Of a stretch of DNA of 64,000 bases, positions 50,454 to 59,901 are shown piece after piece. The position numbers and the translations under genes are program-made. Origin of the DNA: Janthinobacterium agaricidamnosum. GTDB taxonomy: Bacteria; Pseudomonadota; Gammaproteobacteria; Burkholderiales; Burkholderiaceae_D. Position 1 is the first letter of the stretch, and every line of letters begins with the position of its first letter. Location of the stretch: positions 2,914,001 to 2,978,000 of the forward strand of contig NZ_CP033019.1 of assembly GCF_003667705.1 (NCBI RefSeq), in the 5' to 3' direction. The notes under the pieces are model-generated. The model ran no database searches, was not told the origin of the DNA, and saw nothing but the letters and a program-made list of their open reading frames with translations.

Positions 50454-51623
50454 ATGAGCAGCGACACCACAGCCACCACCACCTCCACCGAACAGCCGGG
50501 CAAGCGCAAGGCCGTCCTGATCGCCATCACGGCCGCCTTTCTCGTGGCGGGTGCCGCCTGGACCGCCTACTATCAACTGGTGCTGTCCAGGGAAGAAGTG
50601 ACGGACAACGCCTATGTGGGCGGCAACCTCGTCACCCTGTCCGCCCAAGTGACGGGCAATGTCGACGCCATCCGCGCCGACGAAACGCAGATGGTCAAGG
50701 CGGGCGCCCCGCTGATCACGCTGAACGCCATCGATGCGGACCTGGCCCTGAGCCAAGCCGAGGCGCGCCTGGGCAACGTCGTGCGCCAGGAGCGCGAACG
50801 CTATGCCAGCGTGGCGCAGTACGACGCCGTCATCGAGCAGCGCCGCCTGGCGCTGGCCACGGCGCAGGGCAACCTGGCCCGCCGCGCGCCGCTGGCGGCG
50901 GACCATACGATCTCGGGCGAAGATCTTGTTCATGCGAAACAGGCCGTCGACGACGCCAAAGCGGCCTTGATCGTGGCGCAGCGCCAGGCCGAGTCGGCCA
51001 AAGCGGGCGTGAGCGGCGTGAACCTGGCCAGCCATCCGGCCGTGCTGTCGGCCAAGGGCGACGTGCTGCAGGCGTGGCTGGCCGTGCGCCGCAACGCCGT
51101 GGTCGCGCCCGTTTCAGGCTATGTGGCCAAGCGCAGCGTGCAGCTGGGCACGCACGTGACGCCGGGCACGCCCCTGATGTCCATCGTGCCGCTCGACCAG
51201 TTATGGGTCGACGCGAACTTCAAGGAGTCCGAATTGCGCAATATCCGCGTGGGACAGGCGGCGACCATCGAAACGGATTTGTATGGCAGCAAAGTCGTCT
51301 ACCACGGCAAGGTGCTGGGCATGTCGGCCGGCACGGGCAGCGCGTTTTCGCTGTTGCCGGCGCAAAACGCCACGGGCAACTGGATCAAGGTGGTGCAGCG
51401 CGTGCCCGTGCGCATCACGCTGGACCCGAAAGAGCTGGCCGCCCACCCGCTGCGCATCGGCCTGTCGACGACGGTGACGGTCGACACCAGCCATGGCGAA
51501 GGGGCAACCCTGGACCAGCCGATGGTGGCGTCCACCGTCTACACTACCCAGGCGCTGAGCCAGCCCGTGGACGAGGCGGAGAAGATGGCCGATGCCATCA
51601 TTGCGCAAAACCTACTGAATTGA
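50454..51623 (+). CDS. EmrA/HlyD-family membrane fusion protein
   Basis: A 389-residue adaptor: one N-terminal membrane anchor (AVLIAITAAFLVAGAAWTAY), two lipoyl half motifs (DNAYVGGNLVTLSAQVTGNV; VVAPVSGYVAKRSVQLGTHV), a coiled-coil hairpin between and a beta-barrel region. It links the inner-membrane pump to the outer-membrane factor. The REP element begins four bases after its stop. Confidence 0.93.
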   Translation: MSSDTTATTTSTEQPGKRKAVLIAITAAFLVAGAAWTAYYQLVLSREEVTDNAYVGGNLVTLSAQVTGNVDAIRADETQMVKAGAPLITLNAIDADLALSQAEARLGNVVRQERERYASVAQYDAVIEQRRLALATAQGNLARRAPLAADHTISGEDLVHAKQAVDDAKAALIVAQRQAESAKAGVSGVNLASHPAVLSAKGDVLQAWLAVRRNAVVAPVSGYVAKRSVQLGTHVTPGTPLMSIVPLDQLWVDANFKESELRNIRVGQAATIETDLYGSKVVYHGKVLGMSAGTGSAFSLLPAQNATGNWIKVVQRVPVRITLDPKELAAHPLRIGLSTTVTVDTSHGEGATLDQPMVASTVYTTQALSQPVDEAEKMADAIIAQNLLN

Positions 51624-51626
51624 TGC

Positions 51627-51727
51627 GTAGGTCGGCTTAGCGCAAGGCGCGTAAGCCGACAACATTGTTGGCATGGCCGGTGGTGGTGTCGGATTACGCG
51701 GGGCGTTGCCCCGCTAATCCGACCTAC
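51627..51727. repeat. REP/BIME-like palindromic element, copy 2
   Basis: GTAGGTCGGCTTAG (51627-51640) and CTAATCCGACCTAC (51714-51727) form the outer inverted repeat, and inner motifs form two hairpins. The core CCGACAACATTGTTGGCAT is the exact reverse complement of copy 1's core, so the two elements lie in opposite orientations. The element ends within the EF-G gene, whose stop codon it supplies. Confidence 0.85.
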
Positions 51728-53832
51728 CTGGCCTTGCCAGCCGATGCTACCTGGTCCAGGATATGCTTGGGCACTGCCGCATAATGCTTGAATTCCATCG
51801 TGTACGTGGCGCGGCCCTGGGTCAGCGAGCGCAGGGTGGTGGAATAGCCGAACATTTCCGCCAGCGGCACGAGGGCCTTGACGATGCGCCCCGCACCGCC
51901 GGGGATGTCGTCGACGCCCTGCACCATGCCGCGCCGGGCCGTCAAGTCGCCCATGACGTTGCCCATGAACTCTTCCGGCGTTTCCGCCTCCACCTGCATC
52001 ATCGGTTCCAGCAGCACGGGCGACGCCTTGCGCATGCCGTCCTTGAAGGCGATGGAGCCGGCCATGCGGAATGCGTTTTCATTCGAATCGACGTCGTGGT
52101 AGGAGCCGAACGTCAATGTCGCCTTGACGTCCACCACCGGATAGCCGGCCAGCACGCCCGATTTGAGGGTTTCGATGATGCCTTTGTCGACGGCGGGAAT
52201 GAATTCGCGCGGCACCACGCCGCCCTTGATGGCGTCAACGAACTGGTAGCCCGTGCCCGGCTCCAGCGGTTCGAGTTTCAGCACCACGTGGCCGTACTGG
52301 CCCCGTCCACCCGATTGCTTGACGAACTTGCCCTCGATATCTTCCACCGCGCGCGTGATGGTTTCACGGTACGCCACCTGGGGCTTGCCCACCTTCGCTT
52401 CCACGCCGAATTCGCGCCGCATGCGGTCGACCAGAATTTCCAGGTGCAGTTCGCCCATGCCCGACATGATGGTCTGGCCCGATTCCTCGTCCGTATGCAC
52501 CCTGAACGACGGGTCTTCCTGCGCCAGGCGGTTCAGGGCGATGCCCATCTTTTCCTGGTCCGGCTTGGTCTTCGGTTCGACGGCCTGGGAAATCACGGGT
52601 TCCGGGAAGATCATCTTTTCCAGCACGATGATGTGGTCGATGGCGCACAGGGTGTCGCCCGTGGTGACGGCTTTCAGGCCCACGGCGGCGGCGATGTCGC
52701 CCGCATACACTTCCTTGATTTCCTTGCGCTCGTTCGCATGCATCTGCAGGATGCGCCCCAGCCGTTCCCGCGCGCTCTTGGTGGGGTTGTAGACCATGTC
52801 GCCCGAGTTCACCACGCCCGAATACACGCGGAAGAACGTCAGCTGCCCCACGAACGGGTCCGTCATGATCTTGAAGGCCAGCGCCGAGAAATGCTCGTCG
52901 TCGGCCGGATGGCGCTCCACCTCGTTGTCGTGCTCGTCGTGGCCCATGATGGGCGGCACTTCCAGCGGCGACGGCAGGTATTCGATGACGGCGTCGAGCA
53001 TGGCCTGCACGCCCTTGTTCTTGAAGGCGCTGCCGCACAGCATGGGCACGATTTCGTTGCGGATGGTGCGCGCGCGCAAAGCCTGCTTGAGTTCCGCTTC
53101 CGTGAACGTGTCGCCATTCAGGTAGCGCTCCGTCATGTCGAGGCTCGCTTCAGCCGCCTGTTCGACCAGGTGCTCGTGCCATTCCCGCGCCTGCGCCAGC
53201 AGCTCGGCGGGAATCTCGCCATAGCTGAACTGCACTCCCTGGCTGGCGTCGTCCCAGGTGATGGCGCGCATTTTCAGCAAGTCGATGACGCCCGTAAAAT
53301 GCTCTTCCGCGCCGATGGGCAGCTGGATGGGCACGGCCACGCCCTTCAGGCGCTCGCCGATCTGCTTGCGCACGCGCAAGAAATCCGCGCCCACCCGGTC
53401 CATCTTGTTGATGAAGGCGATGCGCGGCACATGGTATTTATTGGCCTGGCGCCAGACGGTCTCGGACTGGGGCTGCACGCCGCCGACGGCGTCGTAGACC
53501 ATCACGGCGCCGTCGAGCACGCGCATCGAACGCTCCACCTCGATCGTGAAATCCACGTGGCCGGGCGTGTCGATGATGTTAATGCGGTGTTCGGGGAAGT
53601 TGCCGGCCATGCCTTTCCAGAACGCGGTGGTGGCGGCCGAGGTGATGGTGATGCCCCGTTCCTGCTCCTGCTCCATCCAGTCCATGGTGGCGGCGCCGTT
53701 GTGCACTTCACCGATCTTGTGATTGACCCCCGTATAAAAAAGGATGCGCTCGGTGGTGGTGGTCTTGCCGGCGTCGATATGGGCGCTGATGCCGATGTTG
53801 CGGTAGCGCTCGATAGGTGTTTTGCGGGTCAT
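51724..53832 (-). CDS. fusA: Elongation factor G (stand-alone copy)
   Basis: A 702-residue EF-G, full length. GTPase motifs: [19 protein letters not shown] (G1), [14 protein letters not shown] (G2), DTPGHVDFT (G3), NKMDR (G4), GSAF (G5). Domains II-V follow to [13 protein letters not shown]. It translocates tRNA and mRNA on the ribosome. It is not in a str operon here, so it may be a second copy. GGAG eight bases upstream supports ATG 53832. The stop codon (TAG) falls inside the REP element. Confidence 0.97.
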   Translation of the reverse strand: MTRKTPIERYRNIGISAHIDAGKTTTTERILFYTGVNHKIGEVHNGAATMDWMEQEQERGITITSAATTAFWKGMAGNFPEHRINIIDTPGHVDFTIEVERSMRVLDGAVMVYDAVGGVQPQSETVWRQANKYHVPRIAFINKMDRVGADFLRVRKQIGERLKGVAVPIQLPIGAEEHFTGVIDLLKMRAITWDDASQGVQFSYGEIPAELLAQAREWHEHLVEQAAEASLDMTERYLNGDTFTEAELKQALRARTIRNEIVPMLCGSAFKNKGVQAMLDAVIEYLPSPLEVPPIMGHDEHDNEVERHPADDEHFSALAFKIMTDPFVGQLTFFRVYSGVVNSGDMVYNPTKSARERLGRILQMHANERKEIKEVYAGDIAAAVGLKAVTTGDTLCAIDHIIVLEKMIFPEPVISQAVEPKTKPDQEKMGIALNRLAQEDPSFRVHTDEESGQTIMSGMGELHLEILVDRMRREFGVEAKVGKPQVAYRETITRAVEDIEGKFVKQSGGRGQYGHVVLKLEPLEPGTGYQFVDAIKGGVVPREFIPAVDKGIIETLKSGVLAGYPVVDVKATLTFGSYHDVDSNENAFRMAGSIAFKDGMRKASPVLLEPMMQVEAETPEEFMGNVMGDLTARRGMVQGVDDIPGGAGRIVKALVPLAEMFGYSTTLRSLTQGRATYTMEFKHYAAVPKHILDQVASAGKAR

Positions 53833-53991
53833 CACAATCTCCATGGCTAGCCCCGGCACGACTGTGTTTGCGCCGGTTTTCCAGTGTAGCAGACATCGAT
53901 TTTGGCAGTGGCGGGTAACCGGTTTTTACCATGCGCGCAACACTGACATTAACGCGCACGCGCGTTGCACAGGACAAATAAGAGTTTCGGC

Positions 53992-53997
53992 TATACT
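53992..53997 (+). promoter_or_regulatory. Candidate -10 element TATACT upstream of pldA
   Basis: TATACT lies 122 bases before the pldA start in AT-rich DNA. No good -35 sits at the correct distance (TTGCAC is 21 bases away). Confidence 0.3.
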
Positions 53998-54118
53998 TTC
54001 AACTTTATTAATCCAGCAAAGATTAATCAAAATCAATACGCACGGTGAATTACCGTGCAAGGCGACGCCGCCGGCATGCAGCCCAGGTGCGCACCGAATG
54101 ACATGCCCCACTCAGCCT

Positions 54119-55237
54119 ATGACCATCCAACTAAGAAAAATAATCCTCTCCTCCCTGCTGGCGTCGCCGGCGCTGGCCATGGCCGGCGAACTGGAACAGC
54201 AAATGCAGCGTTGCGCCGTGCTTGGTGACGCCAGCGCCCGCCTGGGCTGCTTCGACACCCTGGCCAAGGCGGCGGAAAAAGCCACCATCGCCGCCGGCGG
54301 CGATCCCGTCACCGCTGCCGTGGCCCTGGCAGCGGCTGCCGAGGTTGCTCCCATCACGCCCGTCAGCCCGCCGGGCGTGGCCACGCCGGACGCCGTCAAC
54401 GCCGCCATCCCCGCCATCGCGCAGGCTGGCGCGGCGCCGCCGGAAGCACCGATTTCGCGCACCCAGCAATCGTGGGAACTGAACGACGCATCGAAACGGG
54501 GCCTGTTCAACTTCCGCCCGCACCGCGACACCTATCTGTTGCTGGCCAATTACAGCGACGCCTCGAACGACGAACCGTTCCAGGATTTCACGCCAGCCGG
54601 CATCAAGAGCCAGCACGTGGAATTGACCTTCCAGCTGAGTTTCAAGATGAAACTGCTGGAGGACATCGCCGGCACGCCCATCGACATGTGGTTCGGCTAC
54701 ACGCAGCAAAGTTTCTGGCAGGCGTATAACCGCAAGGCTTCGAGCCCCTTCCGCGAGACCAATTACCAGCCGGAGCTGATGCTGATCTTGCCGATCAACA
54801 AGAATTTCGCGGGCCTGGAATTCAATTACCTGAACCTGGGCCTCGTGCACCAGTCGAATGGCCAGACCTCGACCCTGTCGCGCAGCTGGAACCGCGTGTA
54901 TGCCGAGCTGGGCGTGGAAAAAGACAACCTGGCCGTCACGGGCCGCATCTGGCACCGCCTCGACAACAGCGCGACGGACAACGACAATATCGACATCACC
55001 GATTACATGGGACATGGCGACTTGCGCGTGAGCTACCGCAACAAGGGCCATGAATACGCCGTGACGGCGCGCCGCAATTTCAGCAAGAAGCATGGCTCGA
55101 TGCAGGCCAGCTGGGCTTTCCCATTGAAAGCCAACCTGAAAGGCTATCTGCAGCTGTTCTCCGGCTATGGCCAGAGCCTGATCGACTATAACTATTCGCA
55201 GAAATCGATCGGCGCCGGTTTCATGGTCGACCTGTAA
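54119..55237 (+). CDS. pldA: Outer-membrane phospholipase A
   Basis: A 372-residue protein with signal peptide (LSSLLASPALAMA), then an ~90-residue Ala/Pro-rich linker with a Cys pair (QRCAVLGDASARLGCFDTL), then the 12-strand OMPLA barrel. Catalytic His244 and Ser246 lie in LVHQSNGQTSTLSRSWNR. The enzyme hydrolyses phospholipids in the outer leaflet when the outer membrane is perturbed. ATG 54119 is chosen to give the signal peptide; TATACT at 53992-53997 may be its -10. Confidence 0.93.
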   Translation: MTIQLRKIILSSLLASPALAMAGELEQQMQRCAVLGDASARLGCFDTLAKAAEKATIAAGGDPVTAAVALAAAAEVAPITPVSPPGVATPDAVNAAIPAIAQAGAAPPEAPISRTQQSWELNDASKRGLFNFRPHRDTYLLLANYSDASNDEPFQDFTPAGIKSQHVELTFQLSFKMKLLEDIAGTPIDMWFGYTQQSFWQAYNRKASSPFRETNYQPELMLILPINKNFAGLEFNYLNLGLVHQSNGQTSTLSRSWNRVYAELGVEKDNLAVTGRIWHRLDNSATDNDNIDITDYMGHGDLRVSYRNKGHEYAVTARRNFSKKHGSMQASWAFPLKANLKGYLQLFSGYGQSLIDYNYSQKSIGAGFMVDL

Positions 55238-55250
55238 GCAGTACACGCAT

Positions 55251-55279
55251 AAAAAATGGCGCCGACGGCGCCATTTTTT
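55251..55279. terminator. Bidirectional terminator between pldA and the small membrane-protein gene
   Basis: A 13-bp perfect stem (AAAAAATGGCGCC/GGCGCCATTTTTT) with a three-base loop has A and T runs on both sides, so it can stop transcription from both strands. Confidence 0.9.
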
Positions 55280-55293
55280 ATGGGAAATCCAGT

Positions 55294-55491
55294 TCAGTGC
55301 CGCCCGCCACCGAGCACCCGAGCCGGCAGCATGACGATGGCGCGCAGCAATTCGAACACGCCTTCCACGCCGATGCCGATCAGGCGAAATGGCAGCAACA
55401 GCAGCCAGGCCAGCGGATACAGCACGAGAGCCAGCAAGGCCAGGGGCCAGCACACCAGCAAGAGCAGCAGCCACAGCACGAATCCCAGCAT
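55294..55491 (-). CDS. Small hydrophobic membrane protein
   Basis: A 65-residue protein that is almost all leucine, valine and phenylalanine, with one or two transmembrane helices (MLGFVLWLLLLLVCWPLALL, LVLYPLAWLLLLPFRLIGIG) and a basic end. Function unknown. It ends at the bidirectional terminator. Confidence 0.65.
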   Translation of the reverse strand: MLGFVLWLLLLLVCWPLALLALVLYPLAWLLLLPFRLIGIGVEGVFELLRAIVMLPARVLGGGRH

Positions 55492-55643
55492 CGCGTTCCC
55501 CTCGAATGAAATGTGCGGAGCAAGCCGTGCTTGCCCCGCTACCGTGACGGCACTATAGCCAAGCGCCGCGGGGGCGGCAACGGCCGTGCGACGAACTGCG
55601 TGCTACGGGGATGAACGGTGCAAAAACGGGAATGAACGGGGGC

Positions 55644-55892
55644 TTACTGGCCGACGCAAATCACTTTCGTGATGTACTCGTGCGCGTTCGGCTTCTTGCT
55701 GGCGGCCCATTTGATGGCCTGGTTGGCCTCTTCGATGGTCAGGATGGAGGCCTTGTCCTTCGACTTGATGAAGGACACGCCTTCAAACACGCCTTCCTTG
55801 CTGCGCATTACCTTGGCAAACACGGGCGGTTTGGTCTCGCCGTCGCTGATTTTGTTCTGTTGCACGAGGTAACGCTGATCGATCTGTTCCAT
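55644..55892 (-). CDS. Small soluble protein, function unknown
   Basis: An 82-residue protein (MEQIDQRYLVQQNKISDGET at the start), lysine-rich, not recognised; it ends with KVICVGQ. ATG 55892 is used; an upstream in-frame start at 55943 would overlap the hairpin region. Confidence 0.6.
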   Translation of the reverse strand: MEQIDQRYLVQQNKISDGETKPPVFAKVMRSKEGVFEGVSFIKSKDKASILTIEEANQAIKWAASKKPNAHEYITKVICVGQ

Positions 55893-55942
55893 GATAATAA
55901 AGCTGTCCAGTGGTAAAAGACGGAATATACCCTGAATGGACA

Positions 55943-55972
55943 AACGCCGCAGGATGAAATCGCTGCGGCGTT
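55943..55972 (-). terminator. Hairpin, likely terminator of the methyltransferase gene
   Basis: A 10-bp stem AACGCCGCAG/CTGCGGCGTT with a 10-base loop, about 20 bases beyond the methyltransferase stop on the minus strand. The T-run is short. Confidence 0.5.
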
Positions 55973-55991
55973 ATCTTTAAATCAATGATAC

Positions 55992-56915
55992 TCAGGCGTA
56001 GACGGCGTTCTGCGTGGCAGGCTGCAGATTCACGTCATAGATCACCTGCGCGCGGATCGACGTTTCCAGCGAGGGGATCGAGCCGCCCGCGCGGTACTGG
56101 AAGCTCACCTGCAGCACGTCGCCCGCCTTCACGGCCACCGGCGCGGCCAGCGGCAGGCACATGTAGTGGTTCAGCCAGTCGATGGTGGTCGAGCGCTCGG
56201 GCACGACGGCCAGGATGTTCTTGGTGACGAAACGCAAGGCGTTCAAGGTGCCGCTGCGCTCGACGACGAACTTGCCGTCGAAGCCGAACACGCTGTCCGT
56301 CGGCTGGCTGAAGTCGATGATGCTGTAGACGGACGGCGGCGCCAGTTCCAGCACGCCCGGGTGGATGGCCGTGGTTTCCTGGAATTGCACGATGGGCGCA
56401 TAAAACCCCTCGAAATCGTATTCCTGCTGCATCGGCTGCACGGCCATGATGACGGCCTCGGGCAGGAAGATGGGCAGCGGGCCGCCGAAGCGGGCCAGGT
56501 AGCGGCGCTTGAACGATTCGATCACTTCCACCTGCTTTTCGCGCAGCATGCCTACATGGATCATTTCGCAGATGACCACGTCAACGGGCTCGGGCGGCAG
56601 GTATTCGAAGGCGTCCGCATGGACGACTTCGACTTTTTCACCGTTCGGGTTGAGCGCCAGCATCTTGCGCGCTTCCTTGACCATGTCCGGATTGAACTCC
56701 ACGCACCAGACCTTGTCGGCGCGCGCTGCCGCAAACCACGACAGCACGCCCGTGCCGCCGCCCAGCTCCAGCACCTTCATGCCGGGTTTCACCGCGTAAT
56801 CGATCGCCGACTTGAACCCGTGCATGCGGTTCTGGTCCATCAACATATTGTGATGGTAATGGACGGGGATAAATTGCCCCAGGTAACAACTCTCGATTTC
56901 TCGTTCATTCAGCAT
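55992..56915 (-). CDS. Class I SAM-dependent methyltransferase, PRMT-like
   Basis: A 307-residue protein. SAM motif I is VLELGGGTGVLSWFAAARAD, the acidic loop is VWCVEFN, and VVICEMIHVGMLREKQ sits at the place of the PRMT double-E loop with the first Glu present. The C-terminal half is beta-rich. It may methylate arginine or another N-nucleophile; substrate unknown. AGAGGAC before ATG 56915 is a good ribosome-binding site. Confidence 0.8.
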   Translation of the reverse strand: MLNEREIESCYLGQFIPVHYHHNMLMDQNRMHGFKSAIDYAVKPGMKVLELGGGTGVLSWFAAARADKVWCVEFNPDMVKEARKMLALNPNGEKVEVVHADAFEYLPPEPVDVVICEMIHVGMLREKQVEVIESFKRRYLARFGGPLPIFLPEAVIMAVQPMQQEYDFEGFYAPIVQFQETTAIHPGVLELAPPSVYSIIDFSQPTDSVFGFDGKFVVERSGTLNALRFVTKNILAVVPERSTTIDWLNHYMCLPLAAPVAVKAGDVLQVSFQYRAGGSIPSLETSIRAQVIYDVNLQPATQNAVYA

Positions 56916-57169
56916 GTCTGTCCTCTTGGAGTCTGGCTCCGATGGCCGATCGGTTTTGTCATTCCAGAAAGCAGTGATATCGCACGGGCTGCGCGAGGGG
57001 CGGCGACAATACAGCCGGCGCCTGACGGTGGTGTGATGGCCCATGCGAACAATCTCCTGATTAATGCGACACGATCATTATCGTTAATCGCCAGGGAGAA
57101 CAAAGGGCTGAGGTGAGAGGCAATTCCATGCCAGTTTCGGCGCTGGCATGGAAAATATTATCAGAACGA

Positions 57170-57820
57170 CTATTTGCGGGCAGCGCGCGCCTTCTGGGCC
57201 GCTTCGATGATGGCGACCACGCCCGGCTTGTCGCCGGCCTGGGCGAACTGCACGGCCGTCCAGCCATGGTCGCTTTTCAGGGTGGCGTCCGCGCCCCAGG
57301 ACAACAGCAGCTTGACGGCGCCCTCCTGTCCTTCGCGGGCGGCAAACATCAGCGGCGTGATATTGGCAGGCGCGCGCGCATCAACGACGGCGTCGCGGTC
57401 GAGCAATATCTTCATGATGGGCAAGTCACCCGCCGAGGCCGCATAGTGGAGCGCCGTCCAGCCGCTCTGGTTGACCTTGGCCCCCTTGGCCAGCAAGGCG
57501 TTCACCGCGTCCAGCTTGTGCTTGTAGGCGGCCATCATCAGCGCCGTGTTGCCGTTGGCCGAACGGGCCTCGATGTCGATGCCGGGTGCGTCGAGCAGCA
57601 GCTTGAACACCTTGTCCGCATCGTCGCGCAGCGCCAGCACGAGCGGTATGTCGCCGCGCTGCGCGTCAGGCTGGTTCGGATTCATGCCGTCAGCCAGCAT
57701 GCCGCGCACGCCGCTGTCGTTGTTGACGGAGACGGCGCGGAAGAAGGCATCCGGTTCCGGCGCCGCCTGGCCGGCCGTCGCCCAGCACAGCAGCATCGCC
57801 GCAGCGAGTTTTCTCATCAT
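57170..57820 (-). CDS. Periplasmic ankyrin-repeat protein
   Basis: A 216-residue protein with a signal peptide (cleavage near AGQAA, residue ~20) followed by about five ankyrin repeats (NGNTALMMAAYKHKLDAVNA; GWTALHYAASAGDLPIMKIL; ITPLMFAAREGQEGAVKLLL). It should be a protein-protein interaction scaffold in the periplasm. It sits 16 bases after tatD on the same strand and could be cotranscribed with it. Confidence 0.88.
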   Translation of the reverse strand: MMRKLAAAMLLCWATAGQAAPEPDAFFRAVSVNNDSGVRGMLADGMNPNQPDAQRGDIPLVLALRDDADKVFKLLLDAPGIDIEARSANGNTALMMAAYKHKLDAVNALLAKGAKVNQSGWTALHYAASAGDLPIMKILLDRDAVVDARAPANITPLMFAAREGQEGAVKLLLSWGADATLKSDHGWTAVQFAQAGDKPGVVAIIEAAQKARAARK

Positions 57821-57836
57821 GTCGGACCTTAAGAAG

Positions 57837-58616
57837 TTATGGCAACTGATTGAATAGCTTGAAGAAATTGTCCGTCGTCTGTTTCGCCACCTGGTCCAGG
57901 GGGATGCCTTTCAGGGTCGACAGGTACTCGGCCACGTGGGCCACGTAACCCGGTTCGTTCATGCGGCCGCGGAACGGCACGGGGGCCAGATACGGCGAAT
58001 CCGTCTCGATCAGGATGCGCTCGAGCGGCACTTCCAGCGCCACGGCCTGCAAATCCTTGGCGCTCTTGAACGTGACGATGCCTGAAAACGAGATATAGAA
58101 ACCCATGTCGATGGCGGCGCGCGCCACTTCCAGCGATTCCGTAAAGCAATGCATGACGCCGGCCACGCCGCCGTCGGCCACGCCCGCGCCCTCTTCGCGC
58201 ATGATGCGTATCGTGTCTTCGCTGGCCGCTCTTGTGTGAATAATCAAGGGTTTACGGGTGATTCTTGAAGCTTTGATGTGAGTGCGGAAACGCTCGCGCT
58301 GCCACTCGAGGTCGCCCGTCAGGCGGAAATAATCGAGGCCCGTCTCGCCGATGGCGATGATCTTCGGGTGGTCGGCCAGGCGCACCAGGTCTTCCACTGA
58401 CGGTTCAGGCGTGTCCTCGTAATCGGGATGCACGCCAACGGAGGCAAAGATATGCGGATACTGCTCGGCCAGGGCCAGCACCTGCGGAAAGTCCGGCAAG
58501 TCGACGGACACGCACAGCGCGTGCGTCACCTTGTTCTCGGCCATCTTGGCGAGGATCTCGGGCATGCGAGCAGCCAGCTCGGGGAAATTGATATGGCAAT
58601 GGGAATCGATATACAT
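57837..58616 (-). CDS. tatD: TatD-family metal-dependent DNase/hydrolase (YcfH-like)
   Basis: A 259-residue TIM-barrel hydrolase with motifs DSHCHINF, GVHPDYED, GETGLDYFR, IIHTRAASEDT, GVMHCFTES and ETDSPYLAP. These hold the His/Glu/Asp metal ligands. TatD proteins hydrolyse DNA 3' ends and are linked with DNA repair. In related bacteria the gene lies near holB; here carbonic anhydrase and VOC genes intervene. Confidence 0.94.
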   Translation of the reverse strand: MYIDSHCHINFPELAARMPEILAKMAENKVTHALCVSVDLPDFPQVLALAEQYPHIFASVGVHPDYEDTPEPSVEDLVRLADHPKIIAIGETGLDYFRLTGDLEWQRERFRTHIKASRITRKPLIIHTRAASEDTIRIMREEGAGVADGGVAGVMHCFTESLEVARAAIDMGFYISFSGIVTFKSAKDLQAVALEVPLERILIETDSPYLAPVPFRGRMNEPGYVAHVAEYLSTLKGIPLDQVAKQTTDNFFKLFNQLP

Positions 58617-58708
58617 AAGGCGGGATTGTACCGGAGGGAGCAAAAACTGGCAGGGGAACGGCGGCGGCGCGCATCCCCTGCCGGGGCGGTTCGGATGCTG
58701 GCAGCCGA

Positions 58709-59341
58709 TTACATCTGCGAGGCCGGATGTTCTGCGAGCGGAACGAAGTTGCCGGTCGATTCGTCGAGCGCGTCGAGCGAACCGTTCTCGATGTCGTACA
58801 CCCAGCCATGCAGGGTCAGGCGATGCTGCGCCATGGCCAGCGCCACCGAGGGATGCGTGCGCAGGTTATTCAGTTGCGCGACCACGTTGGCGCGCACCAT
58901 GCCGTCGATGCGCGACTGCTCCGTCGGATGGTCGACCGATTCGTTGATCATGCGCGCAGCATCCGCATGGTGCAGCCAGCTGCGCACGGCCGGCATGTGA
59001 TCGAGGCAGGCGCAGGTGGCGATCGCCTTCATCGCGCCGCAATCGGAATGGCCGCAAATGACGATGTCGCTCACGTTCAGGGCGGACACGGCAAATTCCA
59101 CCGTGGCGCTGACGCCGCCCGGCTCCGGGCCGTACGAAGGCACGATGTTGCCCGCGTTGCGGATCACGAAGAGTTCGCCCGGCTCGCGCTGCGTCACCAG
59201 TTCGGGCACCATGCGGCTGTCCGAGCAGGAAATGAACAGGGCCTTCGGGGTTTGTCCCGTGGCCAGGGTCTTGAACAACTCGCGGCGCTCAGGAAAAACC
59301 TCTTTTTGGAAACGTAGGAATCCAGCAATAATGTCGCGCAT
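58709..59341 (-). CDS. Beta-class carbonic anhydrase
   Basis: A 210-residue beta-CA with zinc ligands Cys39 (ISCSDSR, with Asp41/Arg43), His98 and Cys101 (CGHSDCGAM). It interconverts CO2 and bicarbonate. ATG 59341 is used; a TTG two codons upstream is less likely. Confidence 0.95.
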   Translation of the reverse strand: MRDIIAGFLRFQKEVFPERRELFKTLATGQTPKALFISCSDSRMVPELVTQREPGELFVIRNAGNIVPSYGPEPGGVSATVEFAVSALNVSDIVICGHSDCGAMKAIATCACLDHMPAVRSWLHHADAARMINESVDHPTEQSRIDGMVRANVVAQLNNLRTHPSVALAMAQHRLTLHGWVYDIENGSLDALDESTGNFVPLAEHPASQM

Positions 59342-59409
59342 AATCAATAGGGATCGTTATCTGAGCCGGTATTATCGCTGAATGGCGCAGGTTTCGCCTA
59401 TTGCCCCGC

Positions 59410-59796
59410 CTACTGCCCTTCTGGCGGCTGCCACAGTTCCACCTTGTTGCCCTCGGGATCGATGACCCAGCCGAACTGGCCGTATGCCGAGTCGGGCGCC
59501 TTGTCCAGCACATTACAGCCTTCGTCGCGCAGCGCTTGCAGCAGCGCATCGAGGTCGTCGACCCGGTAATTGATCATGAAGGACGCCTTGCCGGGCGCGA
59601 ACTGCTCGCTGTCCTTGGCCGCCACGGACCAGATGGTGGTGCCGGCCGTGGGCTGGCCAGCGGCGTCCGTCCAGGTGAAGGCGGCGCCGCCCCAGGGCTG
59701 CACGTCCAGACCCAGGTGACGCTGGTACCAGGCGCGCAGCGCGGCCGGGTCTTGCGCCTGGAAAAAGATACCGCCAATGCCAGTGACTCGTTGCAT
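59410..59796 (-). CDS. VOC (glyoxalase/bleomycin-resistance/dioxygenase) superfamily protein
   Basis: A 128-residue VOC protein: VTGIGGIFFQAQDPAALRAW opens the fold, and it closes with GQFGWVIDPEGNKVELWQPP, the typical metal-binding C-terminal Glu strand. Function unknown. ATG 59796 gives a normal-length domain. Confidence 0.88.
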   Translation of the reverse strand: MQRVTGIGGIFFQAQDPAALRAWYQRHLGLDVQPWGGAAFTWTDAAGQPTAGTTIWSVAAKDSEQFAPGKASFMINYRVDDLDALLQALRDEGCNVLDKAPDSAYGQFGWVIDPEGNKVELWQPPEGQ

Positions 59797-59901
59797 GCAC
59801 GCCTCCGTTGCTGTCCAGTGCCTGACTGTAACACCGGGGGTCAAGCGTGGCAAACGGCGCAGAGATAATTTACATTAACTTAGTAACACAAGCGCTTGAT
59901 T

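Noticed and set aside
51763..53850. 695-residue open frame on the plus strand
   Set aside because: Antisense shadow of EF-G with no recognisable motif.
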